From: Bacilli bacterium
GTDB taxonomy: Bacteria; Bacillota_I; Bacilli_A; RFN20; CAG-826
Direction of reading: 5' to 3'
NCBI GenBank assembly: GCA_017940265.1
Contig: JAGAYY010000061.1
Span: forward strand, 1 to 42,200
Length of the DNA stretch: 42,200 nucleotides
Shown: one piece after another, positions 25,915-39,445 of the stretch
How the letters are laid out: the number at the start of each line of letters is the position of its first letter
How positions within the stretch are numbered: position 1 is the stretch's first letter
The notes under the pieces: generated by a model
Database searches by the model: none
What the model was told of the DNA's origin: nothing
The model's input: the letters and a program-made list of their open reading frames with translations, nothing else
Made by a program: the position numbers and the translations under genes

Positions 25915-28900
25915 TTATTTTTTCCCGAGTAGGTAAGTCAGCAAATCATTAAGCAGATAGTCAGGGCGGCATAAGATGAGTACACACACTAACGAATATG
26001 TTATTTTCATTGCTGGTCCGTACCATTCATCTGTTTCGTCATCAAAAATAGTTGGACCTATATCAACGCTCATTGATCTTGATATTTTTTTTGACTCATC
26101 TTCGCCCGTTATCATTTGCTTCATTGAAAAGTAAATAAATGCAAAATTATGACACTCCCATTCAAACATAGCTCCAAACAATGTACCTTTAATTTTTTTA
26201 CCTTCAACATACTTCAAATACCACAAATAATAAAGTTCCGTCAAAGGATTTATTATTAAAAACGAGTTGGTAATATGCGTGTTATCGCTTGCAGAATCAT
26301 CTGGTTCAATTGCACCAGCCTTTATTGCTGTGGTCCTTGCCACGGACGAGATAAGAAATATAATAGTTAGTAATTCAAATATAAAATGCCCGCTCGGATC
26401 ATAATACATCACTGGATTATTCTTACTATAAGCGTAAAGATTCAGACTATGAAGTTTTTTATAATCCAGGTATTCCCAAGAATCAGGAGAAATGAATCTA
26501 CCGATTTTTGAATCATAGTATCTAGAAGTAAGCCAATACATTTTTAAATCAGCATCATAATAATAGGAACGATATCTAATTGGATTAATGTTACCAATAA
26601 AACTACTACTAGTATTTTGAGTATTATTAGGGTTTAGTACCTTATGATTACCCCATGCATCATAGATGTATCTAGCAACGATTTGATTGCTTGAGTTTCT
26701 GATTGCTATGACATCTTGTTGGATGTTCTTTTCATAAATATAGATATCATCGTCATATTCAAAACCAATGACACCAGCATGTGAATAGTAGTATTTGATT
26801 GCATATCCATTGCGATTTTCCACTAATAAGCGATTATCAATGTATTTATAGGTAGTAACGGTGTTGTTAACAGTTTTCCTTATTCTCTGCTTAAAGCCAT
26901 CATAGTTAAATGAAATGATGTTGTTTCCTTCACTAACGGATGAAAGTAAAGTTCCTCTAGTCCAAGTTAGGGTTTTATATCCATAAGTAAGAGGATTACC
27001 ATAATCATCATATGTTAAACTATCAAGCTCGAATCTAATTAATCTATCAGGATAGGTGCTGTCATAAAAATGCGTATTAATGACGAATGGGTTAAATGGG
27101 AAAGCCGGGCCCACTTGAGGATAATCTGAACTACTAATCTTAAGAATATTACCTTTATCATCATAACTATATTGATAAGCTTTATTGAACCATTCGTTTT
27201 CTTCTTTGATAAGCCTTGAATATTTATCGTAATAATAATTAATGATTTTGGTGTTTTGACCGATGGTTGTGGTAATTTTGCTAATATTACCCATATTGTC
27301 ATATTCATATTCATCAACTCGTTCCAAGAAAGGCAGATGATTGATGATATTATAGTAGGAAGCTTTTTTAATGAGTTTATTAGTTCTGCTACTATCTATT
27401 TCACCATGATAATACTCATATTGAACATAGGAATATTTATTGTTGATGCCAATAGACATTTTTGTTAGACGCTTAAAAGCATCGACTTCATCTTCAATAA
27501 TTAAAGATTCTGAACCATCTTCTATCAAAGTCTTTTTGATATCTTTTTCCATGTCTTTGGTATCATGATATTCAAAAGAAGCATCGTACAACGAAGAAGT
27601 ACTTATTAAACGATGATATTTATCGTATTGATAGGTCATTGATAAGTTACTATAAGCAATAGAGGTGGTCACTAATTGGTCATAGTAATCATATTCATAA
27701 GTTATGTCTGGGTTGTTATTTGGATCAATTTCTTGCACGAAGGGGTCAGTTATTGATGTGACATTATTATAATCATCGTAATCGTAGATAACACCATCAC
27801 TAGAGATGAGTCTTCTAAAATTATCGTATTCATCATAATATTCATATCCATTAGCAAAGCGATAACAGTAACTATAATTCATGACGACATCTTGATGGAT
27901 GTTTGGTGCATATACAATTTCTAATGTTTGGTTATTGTTATATTCTATTGCACAGACTTCACCATGATATGAACCAATAAGATGAGTATTTCCATCAGTT
28001 GATAAAGAATAAGTATCTTCAGCAATGTAATTATTATTTTGTTCGATATAAAGGGAGTCACTACTACTAAATCTAATGCCTGTTTCTCTTTCTTTTGTTA
28101 TAGAGTCAAAGAAATGAGTTTCAGTTAATAAATTTGGATAATTTGTCTCACTATGTTTATTGGTTGAATCATAAGAATGTGTTGAAGTGAAAACAGTGTC
28201 TCCCACTAGTTTTGATTCACTTACGACATTATCTTTTGTATCGTAGGTAAACTGCTCACTAATTGTGTCGTTATCAGTATTATTACTTATTTGATGTTCT
28301 AAAAGATTGCCGTTTGAGTCATAACTATAATCTTCATGTGTGCCATCACTATTTGTGACTTTTTGAAGAAGATAATTACTATCATAATCATATATAGAGA
28401 CGTGACCAGAAGAGGCAGCTAAAAAGTTGGTGATTTCTTCTTCATAATGATAAGAGGTATGGCCAGTTGGGAAAGAAGCACTGTTATGGGAGATTTTAGT
28501 GATTTTTAAGGAGCAATCATCTTTACCGCTAATTCTATAGAACAATGCATCAGGAGCAGGATACATATAACTATGCTTAATAGACTTTGGATTAGAAGAA
28601 AAAAGCATATTCATATATTGTGTTTCTTTGATACTTAAAGATGAAACATTATCCGCGAGTCCTTTTTGATCATTAAACCAATAATGGGTGGAAGTATCAC
28701 TGATATAAAGTAATCGTTCATTAATAAGATAATCATTCATAGATAAACGATAATCATAAAGTGTATTGCCGTTATTTAAATAGACACCTTTTCCACTAGT
28801 TAATAGATAATATGGAGTATTGCCATAGAAGAAAACTGGCTCATCTGTGGAGATATTTGAACAAAACATTTCAAAACTATCAATAAGCGGGACTATTTTT

Positions 28901-30258
28901 GCTTCCGAGATAACCACGCGATTAGAAAACGGTTTTAAAAAGTTTAGGTAAAAATTTCTTTGAGTTGATTCTTTAATACCAATTGGGGCCGCTAAAAAGG
29001 TGGTTCCTCTTTCATAGATAAGACGGGATAATAAATTACCATCATCATCTTTTAACTCAATGGTGAAAGTATCATCCACCGCCATTGTGCCACTTATCTT
29101 AGCGCAGAACAAATAGGCTTTCTTTGATTCTAAGTTAGCATTTGAACTAGACGGGGTTTGATAATAGTTTTCGTAATAAGCCATATCATAAATGTAAGAC
29201 GGGGTTTGTCCACTATTATCTAAAACAAACTCTAATACTTCATCATCGTTTGCTTCTTTAACTAAACAAGATAGATGTTCTGAACTAAGCGTTTGATAGC
29301 TAAGGTTTGTACTATCATATGAAAATTGATTATACGATTGTTCTTGGTTTAAATCATAAAAAGTGTTGACGCCGCCTGAATCGTTAACCCTTACCTTATT
29401 TTCTCCAAAGGAATAATCAAATGCATAACGACAATGATTAATCGAAGAGATAAGATAGGAAACTTTATCATCAGAGTAATTTAAAGAAAAAGTCTCACCA
29501 TCATCTAGTGTTATTGTGTGGAGTAAAGGGTCGCAGTCAAATGTTTCAGTAATGATATGATTATCACCAAGGTTTTTAGTTAATGCTGTTAGATATTTAT
29601 CACTATCATAGGAAATAGTAATAACTACATTGTTGTTGTATGAGATTTGGACACCACTATCGGTGTATGAAAAATAGATTGTGTTATTGTAGCTATCAGT
29701 GATGGAATAGATACGAAGAGAGTCCGCTGGATAGTTAGCCATATAAGAAATGTTTAATTCCGCATTATGGTTATTCGTTATATGCTGATGGATAAGAATT
29801 AAACGACCATTAGAATCAAATATTTGATAGTTTTTATAATCATCAAAAACTTTATAACCACCACCAGTCAAGATTTCCATCATGAGGCCAGAGCCTTTTT
29901 TATCAAAATAAAGAGTAGTCGAGTTATCCGCTAATTTGAAGACATGAAGAAAGCCATCAGCATCTTCTAACCAATATTGTCCGTACGTGGTGTTATATTC
30001 CAAGAAAAGATGATAATTGGTTTTAACACCTATTGGTAAGTCAGTCTTTTCATGAAGAGTCTGTGTAGAAGTAGTATGCGCTTCAATATATTTAAAAGAT
30101 AGATCAATTGGAAGATACTTGCCAGGAAGAGCAAATAGCTTTCTAGTTAGATATAATTTTCCAAATTTTAAATCGATATTAAAGGAGTAGTCTTTGTAAT
30201 TATGAGTCAAAAACTTTTTGTATTTGTCAAAACAATAGCTCGCAAAGCTAAATGACAT
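25915..30258 (-). CDS. RHS/YD-repeat protein with variable C-terminal domain
   Basis: 1447 residues. Many YD repeats are visible between about 600 and 1200 (for example SYDSNGNLLEH, YEYDNMGNISKI and YIYDAWGNHKV). They end in the RHS-associated core RYYDSKIGRFISPD and the NLYAYSKNNPVMYYDPSGH block ending at His1291. After it come 157 residues with a hydrophobic segment at each end (about 1292-1312 and about 1415-1435). RHS proteins form a hollow shell that encloses and delivers such tips, many of them toxins. No signal peptide, PAAR or other delivery domain is seen at the N-terminus. SD AAGGAG precedes the ATG. It is unknown whether the tip is toxic or structural. Confidence 0.88.
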   Translation of the reverse strand: MSFSFASYCFDKYKKFLTHNYKDYSFNIDLKFGKLYLTRKLFALPGKYLPIDLSFKYIEAHTTSTQTLHEKTDLPIGVKTNYHLFLEYNTTYGQYWLEDADGFLHVFKLADNSTTLYFDKKGSGLMMEILTGGGYKVFDDYKNYQIFDSNGRLILIHQHITNNHNAELNISYMANYPADSLRIYSITDSYNNTIYFSYTDSGVQISYNNNVVITISYDSDKYLTALTKNLGDNHIITETFDCDPLLHTITLDDGETFSLNYSDDKVSYLISSINHCRYAFDYSFGENKVRVNDSGGVNTFYDLNQEQSYNQFSYDSTNLSYQTLSSEHLSCLVKEANDDEVLEFVLDNSGQTPSYIYDMAYYENYYQTPSSSNANLESKKAYLFCAKISGTMAVDDTFTIELKDDDGNLLSRLIYERGTTFLAAPIGIKESTQRNFYLNFLKPFSNRVVISEAKIVPLIDSFEMFCSNISTDEPVFFYGNTPYYLLTSGKGVYLNNGNTLYDYRLSMNDYLINERLLYISDTSTHYWFNDQKGLADNVSSLSIKETQYMNMLFSSNPKSIKHSYMYPAPDALFYRISGKDDCSLKITKISHNSASFPTGHTSYHYEEEITNFLAASSGHVSIYDYDSNYLLQKVTNSDGTHEDYSYDSNGNLLEHQISNNTDNDTISEQFTYDTKDNVVSESKLVGDTVFTSTHSYDSTNKHSETNYPNLLTETHFFDSITKERETGIRFSSSDSLYIEQNNNYIAEDTYSLSTDGNTHLIGSYHGEVCAIEYNNNQTLEIVYAPNIHQDVVMNYSYCYRFANGYEYYDEYDNFRRLISSDGVIYDYDDYNNVTSITDPFVQEIDPNNNPDITYEYDYYDQLVTTSIAYSNLSMTYQYDKYHRLISTSSLYDASFEYHDTKDMEKDIKKTLIEDGSESLIIEDEVDAFKRLTKMSIGINNKYSYVQYEYYHGEIDSSRTNKLIKKASYYNIINHLPFLERVDEYEYDNMGNISKITTTIGQNTKIINYYYDKYSRLIKEENEWFNKAYQYSYDDKGNILKISSSDYPQVGPAFPFNPFVINTHFYDSTYPDRLIRFELDSLTYDDYGNPLTYGYKTLTWTRGTLLSSVSEGNNIISFNYDGFKQRIRKTVNNTVTTYKYIDNRLLVENRNGYAIKYYYSHAGVIGFEYDDDIYIYEKNIQQDVIAIRNSSNQIVARYIYDAWGNHKVLNPNNTQNTSSSFIGNINPIRYRSYYYDADLKMYWLTSRYYDSKIGRFISPDSWEYLDYKKLHSLNLYAYSKNNPVMYYDPSGHFIFELLTIIFLISSVARTTAIKAGAIEPDDSASDNTHITNSFLIINPLTELYYLWYLKYVEGKKIKGTLFGAMFEWECHNFAFIYFSMKQMITGEDESKKISRSMSVDIGPTIFDDETDEWYGPAMKITYSLVCVLILCRPDYLLNDLLTYLLGKK

Positions 30259-30357
30259 ATTAGGTCTCCTTGGCTATAGAATATATGAATAATTGCTCTT
30301 TTTAAAGAAAAACAAAAATTCAATGTTTGTAAGGCACTTATTTGATAAACTAACAAT

Positions 30358-31731
30358 ATGAACTACTATTCTTACTCTTCTTTTAAGAAGGTCATTGATG
30401 AATTAAGAAAGAAAATCATTGGTTGTAGAATCAATAATATTACAGTGATTAACTCTCATGATTTCTTATGCACTTTATCAATGATTAAAGATGAAAAATT
30501 ACTTATTTCTCTTAATCATCAGCATCCATTTTTAGCGTTAATTAATGTTAAAAAAGTAGAACCTACGATTATGGGTAATTTAAACGAATCTTTAAGAAAA
30601 TTCTTAAAGGATGCTTATATCGTAGATGTTAATTTGAATAATGATGACCGTATTGTGGAGTTCGTTATTCAAAAGGCTAATGACTACTATGAGAAAGTCG
30701 TTACTCATTTATATTTAGAATGTATTCCTCAAAGAGCAAATCTTTTATTTGTGAATGAAGAAGGTAAGATTATTCATGCTTTACATTACGCTAGTGTGAC
30801 AAGCGCTAGACCGATATTAAATGGCTTATCTTATGAGTATCCTAATAAGGGTGTATTAAAAGAAGAAAACGAAGTTCCTTCTCTAGAAGATATTAAAAAA
30901 CAAGCTGTGAACTATTATGAAAATGCTTTACAAGTGCATAAGAAAGAAAAATTCACACCACTATATAGATATATTAAAAGTCGTATTAAATCACTTGATA
31001 AAAAGAGTGTGGTTTTAAGACAAGAAATAGAATCTGCAAAAGAACATCTTAATGATGCCGATCATGGTAATTACTTATTAGCGTTCCAATCTGATAAAGA
31101 GTTATTAAATGAATATCTTAAAGATAACAATATTAAACTAGATGAATCTAAGAGCATTGTTGAAAATGCGAATGCGATGTTTAAAAAATATAAAAAGAGC
31201 AAACGCACTATCGAGATGGCGGAATTAGAAATAAATAAAGCTAAAGAAGAGGAAGAATATCTTTCCTACTTATTAGTGAGCTCTCAATATATGGATGATG
31301 AAGAATTATTCTCTTTAAGCCAAGAACTACTTCCAAAGCAACATTTAAAAAAGAAACTATTACCAATTAGATGCTCATATATCATTTATGATAATGTAAA
31401 GATTTCTTTTGGTAAGAATGCTTCTAGTAATAATGAATTAACATTTAAAATCGCTAATAAAGATGACTATTATTTACATATCAAAGACTATCATGGCGCT
31501 CATGTTATTATTCATAATCCAAATCCAAGTAACGCAGTTAAATTAGTGGCGGCAGAACTCTGTTTAATCCTCTCTAACAAAACAGCGGGTGATATTATGA
31601 TCACCAACATGAAAAACGTTAAAAAAGGCCACGCTTTAGGCGAGGCTAATTTACTTAACTATTCCACGATTACTTTAAATAAAGTAAGAGAAGAAACAGT
31701 ATTGTTACTTTCTAATAAACAAGACTATTAA
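30358..31731 (+). CDS. rqcH: RqcH-type NFACT protein (Rqc2 homologue)
   Basis: 457 residues, shorter than the roughly 570 of Bacillus RqcH. The NFACT-N domain carries the Asp97-Arg98 pair needed for Ala-tailing. Helical and coiled-coil segments (about 190-310) follow, and the C-terminal NFACT-R domain is visible (LTFKIANKDDYYLHIKD and GAHVIIHNPNPS). In Bacillus the protein adds alanine tails to stalled nascent chains on 60S-like 50S subunits; such proteins were earlier named fibronectin-binding. No SD lies before the ATG. The stop overlaps that of the convergent trmL gene by four bases. Confidence 0.92.
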   Translation: MNYYSYSSFKKVIDELRKKIIGCRINNITVINSHDFLCTLSMIKDEKLLISLNHQHPFLALINVKKVEPTIMGNLNESLRKFLKDAYIVDVNLNNDDRIVEFVIQKANDYYEKVVTHLYLECIPQRANLLFVNEEGKIIHALHYASVTSARPILNGLSYEYPNKGVLKEENEVPSLEDIKKQAVNYYENALQVHKKEKFTPLYRYIKSRIKSLDKKSVVLRQEIESAKEHLNDADHGNYLLAFQSDKELLNEYLKDNNIKLDESKSIVENANAMFKKYKKSKRTIEMAELEINKAKEEEEYLSYLLVSSQYMDDEELFSLSQELLPKQHLKKKLLPIRCSYIIYDNVKISFGKNASSNNELTFKIANKDDYYLHIKDYHGAHVIIHNPNPSNAVKLVAAELCLILSNKTAGDIMITNMKNVKKGHALGEANLLNYSTITLNKVREETVLLLSNKQDY

Positions 31732-32240
31732 TCTTTAAATAAGAAATCTGGTCCTTTAATCGCTTCTTCTGTCGCTAGGTCAGGGAATTTTTGTTGTCTA
31801 AGAACTTCATAAGCCACTAAAGCGACACAGTTAGAGAGATTTAAGCTTCTGGCTTCAGGGACCATCGGTATACGCATTAATCTATCTTCATGCATCTTTA
31901 AGATATCATGAGGAATACCTGTTGATTCTCTTCCAAACATTAAATAGATATTTCTAGAAGGATTAGATAAATCATATGTTGAATAAACAGTTCTAGCGTA
32001 TCTAGTCACATAATATGTATCAGCGTTAGGATTTTCTTTAATAAAAGTTTCGTAGTCTTTATAAAAGTGCATTTTTAAATCATCAATATAGTCCATGCCC
32101 ACTCTTTTGAGGTCTTTGGAATCAATAGAAAAAGTAATTGGTCCAATGATGTGTAATGTGGCGTGAATAGCAACACATGTACGCATAATGTTACCAGTAT
32201 TCTGTGGTTTTTCTGGACGATATAAGACGATATGAAGCAT
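31728..32240 (-). CDS. trmL: tRNA (cytidine(34)-2'-O)-methyltransferase
   Basis: 170 residues, a minimal SPOUT methyltransferase. LYRPEKPQNTGNIMRTC at the N-terminus, MFGRESTGIP and RSLNLSNCVALVAYE form the trefoil knot's SAM site. It modifies the wobble base of some leucine tRNAs. The start overlaps the ppa stop (TAATG), so it is the last gene of the ATP synthase run. It converges with rqcH, with overlapping stop codons. Confidence 0.95.
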   Translation of the reverse strand: MLHIVLYRPEKPQNTGNIMRTCVAIHATLHIIGPITFSIDSKDLKRVGMDYIDDLKMHFYKDYETFIKENPNADTYYVTRYARTVYSTYDLSNPSRNIYLMFGRESTGIPHDILKMHEDRLMRIPMVPEARSLNLSNCVALVAYEVLRQQKFPDLATEEAIKGPDFLFKD

Positions 32241-32803
32241 TAATAGCCTCTAGCTTTTCTTTCCGCGGTAATACGTGGTTCGATATCGTGATGATATTTA
32301 TCTAAGCTACGTTGGATAATTTCTTCCGCTTCTTTTCTATCTTTAAATACTTCAACCGAAGTATCTTTACCTTCTAAGGATTTATAGACCATGAAGAAGT
32401 GTTTAATTTCATCCATGATGTGAGAAGGGATTTCACTAATATCGTTATAGCCGTTATAGAATGGATCGTTTTTAGCGACAGCGATAATCTTTTCATCGTT
32501 AAGCCCGTTATCCGTCATGATAAGAACACCAATTGGGGTACATTCCACCATAGACATAGGAACGATTGGTTCACTACAAAGGACTAAGACATCAAGTGGG
32601 TCGTAGTCATCCGCAAAAGTACGTGGAATAAAACCATAGTTTTGTGGATAGTGAGTGCTTGTAAAAAGAACACGGTCTAAGATGAGGTGACCTGTTTCTT
32701 TATCGAGTTCATATTTATTTTTACTACCTTTAGATATTTCAATGACCGCTAAAAAGTCACTTGGGGTTACTCTAGAGATTTTTACGTCATGCCAAGAATG
32801 CAT
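32240..32803 (-). CDS. ppa: Inorganic pyrophosphatase, soluble family I
   Basis: 187 residues. Active-site residues are in KNKYELDKETG, HYPQNYGFIPRT and the DDYDPLDVLVL metal-binding signature. It splits PPi to phosphate in the cytoplasm. A strong SD (AGGAGG) precedes it, 11 bp after atpC. The same run starts with a PPi-using phosphofructokinase, so the two enzymes would draw on one pool. Confidence 0.95.
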   Translation of the reverse strand: MHSWHDVKISRVTPSDFLAVIEISKGSKNKYELDKETGHLILDRVLFTSTHYPQNYGFIPRTFADDYDPLDVLVLCSEPIVPMSMVECTPIGVLIMTDNGLNDEKIIAVAKNDPFYNGYNDISEIPSHIMDEIKHFFMVYKSLEGKDTSVEVFKDRKEAEEIIQRSLDKYHHDIEPRITAERKARGY

Positions 32804-32814
32804 AATAGTTCCTC

Positions 32815-35461
<2,647 letters not shown>

Positions 35462-35467
35462 ACACTA

Positions 35468-36976
<1,509 letters not shown>

Positions 36977-37513
36977 TTAAAGCTCCTTTCCTAGAAGGTC
37001 AATTTGCATTCTTTCAAGTTGGTTTTTAATTGAGCCATCATAGACATGAGAATTGATGACGACTTTCACCCCACCGATTAAACTTGGATCAATGCGGGAG
37101 ATAAGTTCAACATCCATTCCTTCGATTTGACTGATTTTGTTTTTGATTTTGTTAATAGTTTCTTTAGTAAGAGGAAACGCTGAATAGATAAGCCCTTCTT
37201 TCACTCCTTTATATTCGTTGCATAAGGAATTAAACGCTTCTAAGACTTCTTTAATATAGTTAGTGCGGTTATTAGCGATTAATACCTTCACAAAGTTAAC
37301 TATATCTTCATCAAAATCTTTTAAGATTTTAGAAGCAATGTCTTGTCTTTCTTCACGGCTCATAAAACGTGAATCAATAAGCAATAAAAAGTCTTCATTA
37401 TCATGAATGATTTCTGATAATGCTTTTCCTTCTTCTTGTAGCTTAGTAAGTTTCTTTTCTTCTAAGCCTAAAGAGAATAATGCTTCAGCGTATGTTTGGG
37501 CTATTTGATTCAT
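36977..37513 (-). CDS. atpH: ATP synthase delta subunit
   Basis: 178 residues. The N-terminal helical domain begins with NQIAQTYAEALFSLGLEE; the C-terminal part holds ISRIDPSLIGGVKVVIN, typical of OSCP/delta. It joins the b-subunit stator to F1. Confidence 0.95.
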   Translation of the reverse strand: MNQIAQTYAEALFSLGLEEKKLTKLQEEGKALSEIIHDNEDFLLLIDSRFMSREERQDIASKILKDFDEDIVNFVKVLIANNRTNYIKEVLEAFNSLCNEYKGVKEGLIYSAFPLTKETINKIKNKISQIEGMDVELISRIDPSLIGGVKVVINSHVYDGSIKNQLERMQIDLLGKEL

Positions 37514-37521
37514 AGATTAAA

Positions 37522-38064
37522 TTAATTTAAACGATTGATAAAATCTTCCGCGAGACGAGCGTTATCTTCGTTATCGACTTCGCGTTTTAAGATTTCTTTT
37601 GAGGCGCTTAACGCAACGTTAACCATCTCATTTCTAATGTCGTTAAGAGCGTCCACTTTTGCTTGCTCAATATCATCTTGAGCAGCGAGTTTCATCTCTT
37701 TAACTTCTTCTTTAGCTTCTAAAACCATTGCTTCATATTTTTCTTCACCTTTTTTAGTGGCGTTAGCAATGATTAAGCTTGCTTCCGCTTTGGAATCACT
37801 AAGGATTTTCTTGGCTTCGTTAGTTTGTTCCATGGCTTCAGCATGACTCTTTTGTGCTTGCTCTATTTCTTCTTGGATAAAGTCTGCTCTTTTTTGGAGC
37901 ATCTTTTTTACTGGCTTATAGGCCACGAAGAAGACAACAAGTAAAAGGATGATAAAAGAAGATAATTGAATGACAAGAGAAAACCAATCTGGCACTAATT
38001 TACCAGGAATCGTTTGCATCTGTTCAATAATATCGTCAATGGCGTTAAATACTGGCAGTGACAT
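37522..38064 (-). CDS. atpF: ATP synthase b subunit
   Basis: 180 residues. It has one membrane helix near residues 28-50 (LVIQLSSFIILLLVVFFVAY), then a long charged coiled coil (about 55-160). It is the peripheral stalk. The SD AAAAGGAGG lies ahead of the ATG. Confidence 0.95.
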   Translation of the reverse strand: MSLPVFNAIDDIIEQMQTIPGKLVPDWFSLVIQLSSFIILLLVVFFVAYKPVKKMLQKRADFIQEEIEQAQKSHAEAMEQTNEAKKILSDSKAEASLIIANATKKGEEKYEAMVLEAKEEVKEMKLAAQDDIEQAKVDALNDIRNEMVNVALSASKEILKREVDNEDNARLAEDFINRLN

Positions 38065-38080
38065 ATTCTTTTACCTCCTT

Positions 38081-38305
38081 TTACTTTGTAAATAAAATCA
38101 AAATGCTGATGAGCAATGAGTAAATCGCTGTGGTTTCAACAAGGGCACAAGCGAGAATCATTGATGTTCTTAATTTGCCATACATTTCAGGGTTACGTGA
38201 CATGCCATCAAGTGCATGCGCACAGACCAAACCTTCACCAAGAGCACTAGGCATAACACCTAAGATGGCAATAGCAGCGGCTAAAACGTTTAATGAACCG
38301 GTCAT
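38081..38305 (-). CDS. atpE: ATP synthase c subunit with two membrane carboxylates
   Basis: 74 residues, a two-helix hairpin. The first helix holds ALGEGLVCAHAL (Glu24), the loop is SRNPEMYGK, and the second helix has LVETTAIYSLL (Glu57, Thr58, Tyr62). Glu57 is the usual ion carboxylate. Glu24 lies 33 residues before it, the position of Gln32 in the Ilyobacter Na+ rotor and of Glu32 in the Fusobacterium one. Thr58 and Tyr62 match the Ser66 and Tyr70 sites. This suggests Na+ coupling, by analogy only. The start overlaps the atpB stop (TAATG). Confidence 0.96.
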   Translation of the reverse strand: MTGSLNVLAAAIAILGVMPSALGEGLVCAHALDGMSRNPEMYGKLRTSMILACALVETTAIYSLLISILILFTK

Positions 38306-39066
38306 TAATTCTTCCTCCTTTCCATAGTGTTTAAAGTAATGTCTTCAGGGATTTCTTGACCAATGAATATTGAAGTCAAAAGAATGAAGACAAATGTCTG
38401 GATTAAACCAGAAAAGACATCAAAATAAGCGTGAAGTATTGCTAAAGGAAGAGGAGCTAAGAACACTTGATTCCATTCACTTTGAATGAAGGAGAAAAGT
38501 GTGCTTGATAAATCTCTTAAAGCATACTCCACGATGGATAATAAAGCCCAACCTGCGATAGCGTTACCAAATAAACGTAAAGTGAGTGAGAGTAAAGGCG
38601 CCCACATCGAGATTAAGTTAATTGGTAAAAAGATTGGGATTGGATCGATGTAGCGTTTAAAATAACGCCACTTCGTATATCTCGCGGATGTGTAATGGAT
38701 TAATAGGAATGTCGTTAAACCAAGAGATAATGGCACCGCCATATAAGTCACTGGAGAAGGTAAACCTGTTAATCCAAAAATAAATGAAATGAATAAATAC
38801 ATCGCCACACCCATGATGAAACCACCAAAATTAGGTAAGGCTGTACCCACTAAATCACGAGAGAAGTTATCAAAGAAATTGACGCCCATCTCAGCGATTA
38901 ATAAAAGACCTTTTGGCTTTTTAAGTGGATCATGTTTTGCGGCCATAATGCCCACGATTAAAGAAAGTATCACTATAATGAGAATAACTATTAGTGAAGA
39001 CACTAATTCTCCAGCGATATTAATCTTGAAGAAATTACTGAAAATGTTGTTACTTTCCTCAGGCAT
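38305..39066 (-). CDS. atpB: ATP synthase a subunit
   Basis: 253 residues with about six membrane helices. The essential Arg is in LSLTLRLFGNAIAG, and the C-terminal helix LIQTFVFILLTSIFIG follows the family. It forms the ion half-channels against the c-ring. It overlaps atpI by eight bases. Confidence 0.96.
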   Translation of the reverse strand: MPEESNNIFSNFFKINIAGELVSSLIVILIIVILSLIVGIMAAKHDPLKKPKGLLLIAEMGVNFFDNFSRDLVGTALPNFGGFIMGVAMYLFISFIFGLTGLPSPVTYMAVPLSLGLTTFLLIHYTSARYTKWRYFKRYIDPIPIFLPINLISMWAPLLSLTLRLFGNAIAGWALLSIVEYALRDLSSTLFSFIQSEWNQVFLAPLPLAILHAYFDVFSGLIQTFVFILLTSIFIGQEIPEDITLNTMERRKN

Positions 39067-39445
39067 TTTTGTCCCTTCCTATGTGCGCGATAAGGGTTAA
39101 TAACGACACTACTAAGTAAGCGATAATTAAGGATATTGGCGAAATAATATATAAGTCAAGTTGTAAACGCAAAACGGCGAACGTAATAGCGCTTATCACC
39201 AATAAAGATAATCTAAGAAATATCACAAAGACATCGAGTTTAGCGGTCTCTTTGCCATTTTTCTTACTTAAGTAAAGTATTAACCATCCAAGGATGATGA
39301 TACCCCCTCCGGTTAATACTCCGAAGGGGATATCTCCTCTTTGTTGCCAAAATAGAAATATTGTTCCTAGAAAGCCTAAGACTGTCGCGATTATTGAAAT
39401 AATAAGAGCTTTTATTTCTATTGTTTGGCTAAAGAATTTTTTCAT
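39059..39445 (-). CDS. atpI: AtpI-like small membrane protein of the ATP synthase operon
   Basis: 128 residues with four membrane helices. The sequence is too variable for a firm family call, but size, topology and position directly before atpB are those of AtpI, an assembly helper for the c-ring. It starts in a TAATG overlap with the phosphofructokinase stop, so its translation depends on that gene. Confidence 0.75.
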   Translation of the reverse strand: MKKFFSQTIEIKALIISIIATVLGFLGTIFLFWQQRGDIPFGVLTGGGIIILGWLILYLSKKNGKETAKLDVFVIFLRLSLLVISAITFAVLRLQLDLYIISPISLIIAYLVVSLLTLIAHIGRDKNA

